Assembly (NCBI GenBank): GCA_025399215.1
Contig: MU621468.1
Span: forward strand, 4,753-15,151
Source: Globomyces pollinis-pini
Taxonomy: Eukaryota > Chytridiomycota > Chytridiomycetes > Rhizophydiales > Globomycetaceae
Direction of reading: 5' to 3'
Length of the DNA stretch: 10,399 nt
Shown: positions 7,780 to 10,399 of the stretch, one piece after another
Layout of the letters: each line of letters starts with the position of its first letter
Numbering within the stretch: the stretch's first letter is position 1
Notes under the pieces: model-generated
What the model saw: the letters and a program-made list of their open reading frames with translations, nothing else
The model's database searches: none
What the model was told of the DNA's origin: nothing
Program-made: the position numbers and the translations under genes

Positions 7780-9999
7780 ATGGTGTTTGACATTGCAAAT
7801 CCAATGGCTGCTCAACCATGGGTTGAAGAGAATGATGCTACCACTTCTAATGGCCTGGAAAATTTATCATTTGGATTTGATCAACGATGGGATGATGATG
7901 AAGACGAACCGATTGATCAATATGAGAATAAAGAAGGTATTTGGTCCACTAATACTAATAATTAGACTCATTTAGTCATCCTATGCCTCAATATATTAAA
8001 GATCTACACCAAAAATTGCCAAAACGGTTTTATGCCAAAGATAAATCAAAGCAACCACAATTTGCCGGAAACAGGAGACAAACTCCTTACTCATCTGATG
8101 AAGCTGGCGCTTGTAAGAGACATTACCAAAGGATTCTTATTCGGTTATTTCACATGTTTGATTGGATTTGCAGAGTTCATCCAGAGTTTGGTTATATTCT
8201 TATTGGTATATTTTCGTTTAAATAATTGTAGTTGATAAACCTCATCATATCAACTCGACATTTGGAACAAAAGAAAGTTATGCTAAAAATTCCCATGTTG
8301 TAGATTTACAAAAGCTACTTCAAAATGACAGAAAAGATAGATCATCATTACATGATCAGCGAACAAAATTGCTTACTGCAAATTTACCTGAAAGCTACTC
8401 TGCTCGGTTTCATGGACTAGTATTACTTCCCACCATTGGAAATTGTATCAATTTAATCTCCAAACTCAATAGAAAAGTTCTACGGGCTGTCTCAGTGAGG
8501 TGGAGGGAATTTTATTCTGGTGAAATTCCAGCGGATCCTAACCGAAAGTCATGTGATGAATTAATAGCTGAAGTTTTGAAAAAGAAAGCGATTTCCACAA
8601 AGTGTCTTTGGGACTCGCTTATTGGAATAAGCAAACAAGTAATATTGGAATACTGCTCATATTATAGAATTCTGCAGTTGGTGTAAAAGAAGTTGTTCAA
8701 CTGATGCAAGTGCTAGATCTACGATTGGCGTCTGAATACGAAGACTCAGGCGCAGATTGTCATCAATTACCTATTATTGGTCTTGATGGTGAGACCACTT
8801 GTGATATGAAAGGTTTGTAAATAGCATTTAATAGTTCAGAGTCTTACCTAACTTCAAGTGTTGCAGAACTTACTCTTTCTCATTCTAATTCTGTCTCTGC
8901 TGATACTATTACTAAAGAAGCTGTCAATGTCAACACAACTGCAACTCTACCAGGACTTACTACTGCTAACTTTACATTGAAAACTGCTAATCGTACTCCT
9001 CAAAGTACTTTCAATTCAAACCCAAGTGCAACTCTTCCTGATCTTACTACTTCTGAGCTTCTTATTACTCAAGGCTCCTTGAATTTAAACCCAACTGCCA
9101 CTGGTCCAGAACTTACTAATTCTAATTCTTCCTTCCAATCTTCTGATGCTATTACTCAAATAGCAAACTCAAATGCACCTGTACCATTACTTACTAGTGC
9201 GAACATTAGTTTGGATTTTGATGCTCTTACTCCTGAAGATTCTCTCAATGCAAACCCAACTGAGACTGAACCAAAAAGTAATACTGCCGACTCTATTTTC
9301 GGCTCTGATCATCTTTTTTCTCAAGGTTCTCTCGATGCAATCCCAACTACAACTCTGTCAGATCATACTAATGCTCAGTCTAACTTGCACTCTGATGATT
9401 TTCCTCAAATACCTATCAATTCAAACCCAACTACAACTAATCAGACCGATCTTATTACTTGTATCTCTGCAAATTTTGTTGAAGGAATTCCAATATCTAC
9501 ACCACCAAGCCATGAGGCATATCCTTTAATCAGAAAACTCCTTCACACCGGTTCACAAATCAATCTGCTCCAGTCCAGTCTGCCTAGGATACCTCAAGAG
9601 AGCGAACCAAGTCAATATTTAAACATTTTCTAACATATAGGAATCATCAACAAACTACCCAGATCGCTCAGAAAAAGAAGAGCGAAGTCTACAACAGCAA
9701 CTAACAAAAACTTTCATGAAACTAAACAAGTAACAGAAGCGAGGTACGAAGTTGAATCTATCTTGAACGAACATATCAAAGATGGCAAAACCTTTTATAA
9801 AGTGAAATGGTCCGAGGGCAGTGTTACTGTCGAACCAGCAGAAAACATCCAAGCTGATTGCCCAATGCTGGTCAAAGAATTTAATGAAAGATTGGAGTTC
9901 GATAAAGATCATTCCGACAAACGGATGATGATACAAATGAGAAGGAATGGATCGCACAGATCTAAGCGTAGAAGAAATGCTATGTTAATTAATAAATAA
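7780..9999 (+). CDS. Unrecognised protein with N-x-N-P repeats and C-terminal chromodomain, six exons, about 692 aa
   Basis: Exons 7780-7936, 7966-8205, 8232-8638, 8668-8812, 8840-9610 and 9641-9999; introns are 29, 26, 29, 27 and 30 nt, the last with an unusual GTCAAT donor. Residues 1-316 are unrecognised: an acidic stretch (WDDDEDEPIDQ, about 37-47), then a basic and helical region. Residues 346-535 are seven degenerate repeats of 23-29 aa, rich in Asn, Thr and Ser. A basic segment (LRKRRAK) precedes a chromodomain at about 608-657 (RYEVESIL, FYKVKW, VEPAENI). Chromodomains commonly bind methylated lysine through three aromatic residues; here Y609 and W630 are present, but the loop carrying the third is shortened and the usual TWEP reads TVEP. 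A chromatin-associated role is inferred; methyl-lysine binding is doubtful. An Arg/Lys-rich tail follows. The gene lies divergent to the PIAS-like gene. Confidence 0.72.
8926..9495 (+). repeat. Seven degenerate coding tandem repeats (N-x-N-P type)
   Basis: Within exon 5 of the chromodomain gene, seven units of 29, 23, 28, 27, 29, 28 and 26 residues follow each other without gaps. Each begins with a variant of N-x-N-P-T-x-T and most end in a serine- or leucine-containing turn such as TQGSL. DNA copies share AATTCAAACCCAA-like starts. Divergence is high, so this is an old expansion, probably encoding a disordered linker. Confidence 0.7.
9608..9663 (+). other. Junction of the repeat exon and the chromodomain exon
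   Basis: The intron here is placed at 9611-9640. Without splicing, the repeat exon would end at a TAA at 9631-9633, giving a protein without the chromodomain. The acceptor (CTAACATATAG) is strong, while the donor (GTCAAT) is the least typical in the window, so retention or an alternative end is possible. Confidence 0.5.
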
Positions 10000-10060
10000 A
10001 CAACAAATGTTTATAATTCATCTTCACCCTTGTTTTTCTTACTTAACATAGCATTTCTTC
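9971..10060. repeat. 18-bp perfect inverted repeat around the chromodomain gene's stop
   Basis: GAAGAAATGCTATGTTAA at 9971-9988 is the exact reverse complement of 10043-10060, with a 54-nt interval. The left arm lies in the last codons of the chromodomain gene, and the interval contains its stop codon and AATAAA signals. In RNA this would form an 18-bp stem at the 3' end if the transcript extends that far. Confidence 0.75.
9991..10000 (+). terminator. Overlapping AATAAA polyadenylation signals spanning the stop codon
   Basis: The sequence AATAAATAAA holds two overlapping AATAAA hexamers (9991-9996 and 9995-10000), and the TAA stop of the chromodomain gene (9997-9999) is inside it. If used, the 3' UTR would be only about 20 nt. 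Motif evidence only. Confidence 0.45.
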
Positions 10061-10266
10061 ATCTCAGTTAGGTGATGCCCCAAAAATGTTTCAAAAACGG
10101 GTCACAACCTTGAAAAGTTTTTTCTCATTTATTATATAGGTAACTCAATTCATTTCAATCCTAGGTTCTTCAGTGCTGTTTTAGCAATCTCAGTCTTTCG
10201 TTTTGTTTAACCAACAAATGGTTGACTGAACGTGTTTTCAACACCACGCTTTTTTTCAACCACACT

Positions 10267-10399
10267 ATGATATCTCGTAGAGAATACAAGGAAGTATACA
10301 ACGCCAACTACTATCAAAGAAAGAAATTAAGAGAAAAAGAAGAAAGAATGCAAGAAGTAACAACAGTTTTTCTCATGGTCTGTCCTGATGGAATTGTTA
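10267..10399 (+). CDS. 5' end of a gene cut by the window edge, basic coiled-coil-like start
   Basis: An open frame from ATG at 10267 runs to the window end (44 codons). The first 30 residues are strongly charged and probably helical (MISRREYKEVYN, then QRKKLREKEERMQE). A GTAACA donor candidate follows codon 30 at 10357, so the reading after that point may be intron. I do not recognise the family. The short length makes this tentative. Confidence 0.4.
   Translation, partial: MISRREYKEVYNANYYQRKKLREKEERMQEVTTVFLMVCPDGIV

Noticed and set aside
8144..8173. Possible 30-nt GT-AG intron inside exon 2 of the chromodomain gene
   Set aside because: It has no in-frame stop, unlike all other 3n introns here, and the frame is open through it, so I kept it as coding.
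8032..8235. Hydrophobic plus-strand frame that looks like a membrane segment
   Set aside because: It is an alternative frame of exon 2 of the chromodomain gene. The chosen frame is continuous with both neighbouring exons through standard short introns.
9173..9529. 118-codon frame within the repeat exon
   Set aside because: It is a shifted frame of the repeat array; the Leu/Gln-rich reading is a by-product of the tandem repeats.
9655..9957. 100-codon minus-strand frame
   Set aside because: It is antisense to the chromodomain exon, whose plus-strand reading has the recognisable fold motifs.
1..10399. Ciliate origin with reassigned stop codons, suggested by intron sizes of 20-34 nt
   Set aside because: The exons contain no in-frame TAA or TAG, and the genes end at TAA or TAG at family-appropriate positions, so the standard code fits.
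1..10399. Bacterial operon, CRISPR array, tRNA or rRNA genes
   Set aside because: Genes are intron-split and alternate in strand. I found no regularly spaced identical repeats and no cloverleaf or rRNA-like sequence by eye.

Overview
The window is eukaryotic, AT-rich nuclear DNA with four multi-exon protein genes and the 5' start of a fifth. Its most striking property is intron size. I could place 20 GT-AG introns that restore reading frame: 19 are 22-34 nt and one composite intron is 46 nt. The standard genetic code fits, because exons stay open and genes end at TAA or TAG. Introns this short, with CTAAY-like branch sites close to a TAG or CAG acceptor, are known in very few lineages. From memory, dicyemid mesozoans (Dicyema, parasites of cephalopod kidneys) have spliceosomal introns averaging about 26 nt in an AT-rich genome, so a dicyemid is my leading guess. 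Other intron-shrunken lineages are not excluded, and the assignment is an inference.

Layout, left to right. Positions 1-568 hold no gene but several palindromes. Positions 569-3604 (minus) carry an eight-exon gene for a KDZ-type (Kyakuja/Dileera/Zisupton) DDE transposase-like protein of the zinc-finger/HMGXB3-like branch, with D, D and E catalytic candidates intact. Positions 3605-4308 are a divergent intergenic region. Positions 4309-5393 (plus) carry a three-exon sirtuin closest to the Hst3/Hst4 class. Positions 5394-5897 separate convergent genes. Positions 5898-7513 (minus) carry a seven-exon gene resembling PIAS/Siz SUMO ligases (SAP then PINIT) but with no SP-RING. Positions 7514-7779 form a second divergent spacer. 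Positions 7780-9999 (plus) carry a six-exon gene for an unrecognised protein with seven degenerate N-x-N-P repeats and a C-terminal chromodomain with an incomplete aromatic cage. An 18-bp perfect inverted repeat straddles its stop codon and polyadenylation signal. A truncated gene begins at 10267.

The three non-transposase genes all carry domains associated with chromatin or SUMO biology (NAD-dependent deacylation, SAP/PINIT, chromodomain). They are not an operon: orientations alternate as minus, plus, minus, plus, giving two divergent pairs. Functional linkage is only a hypothesis. Gene models were assembled by eye from reading frames and splice signals, and transcripts would be needed to confirm them.
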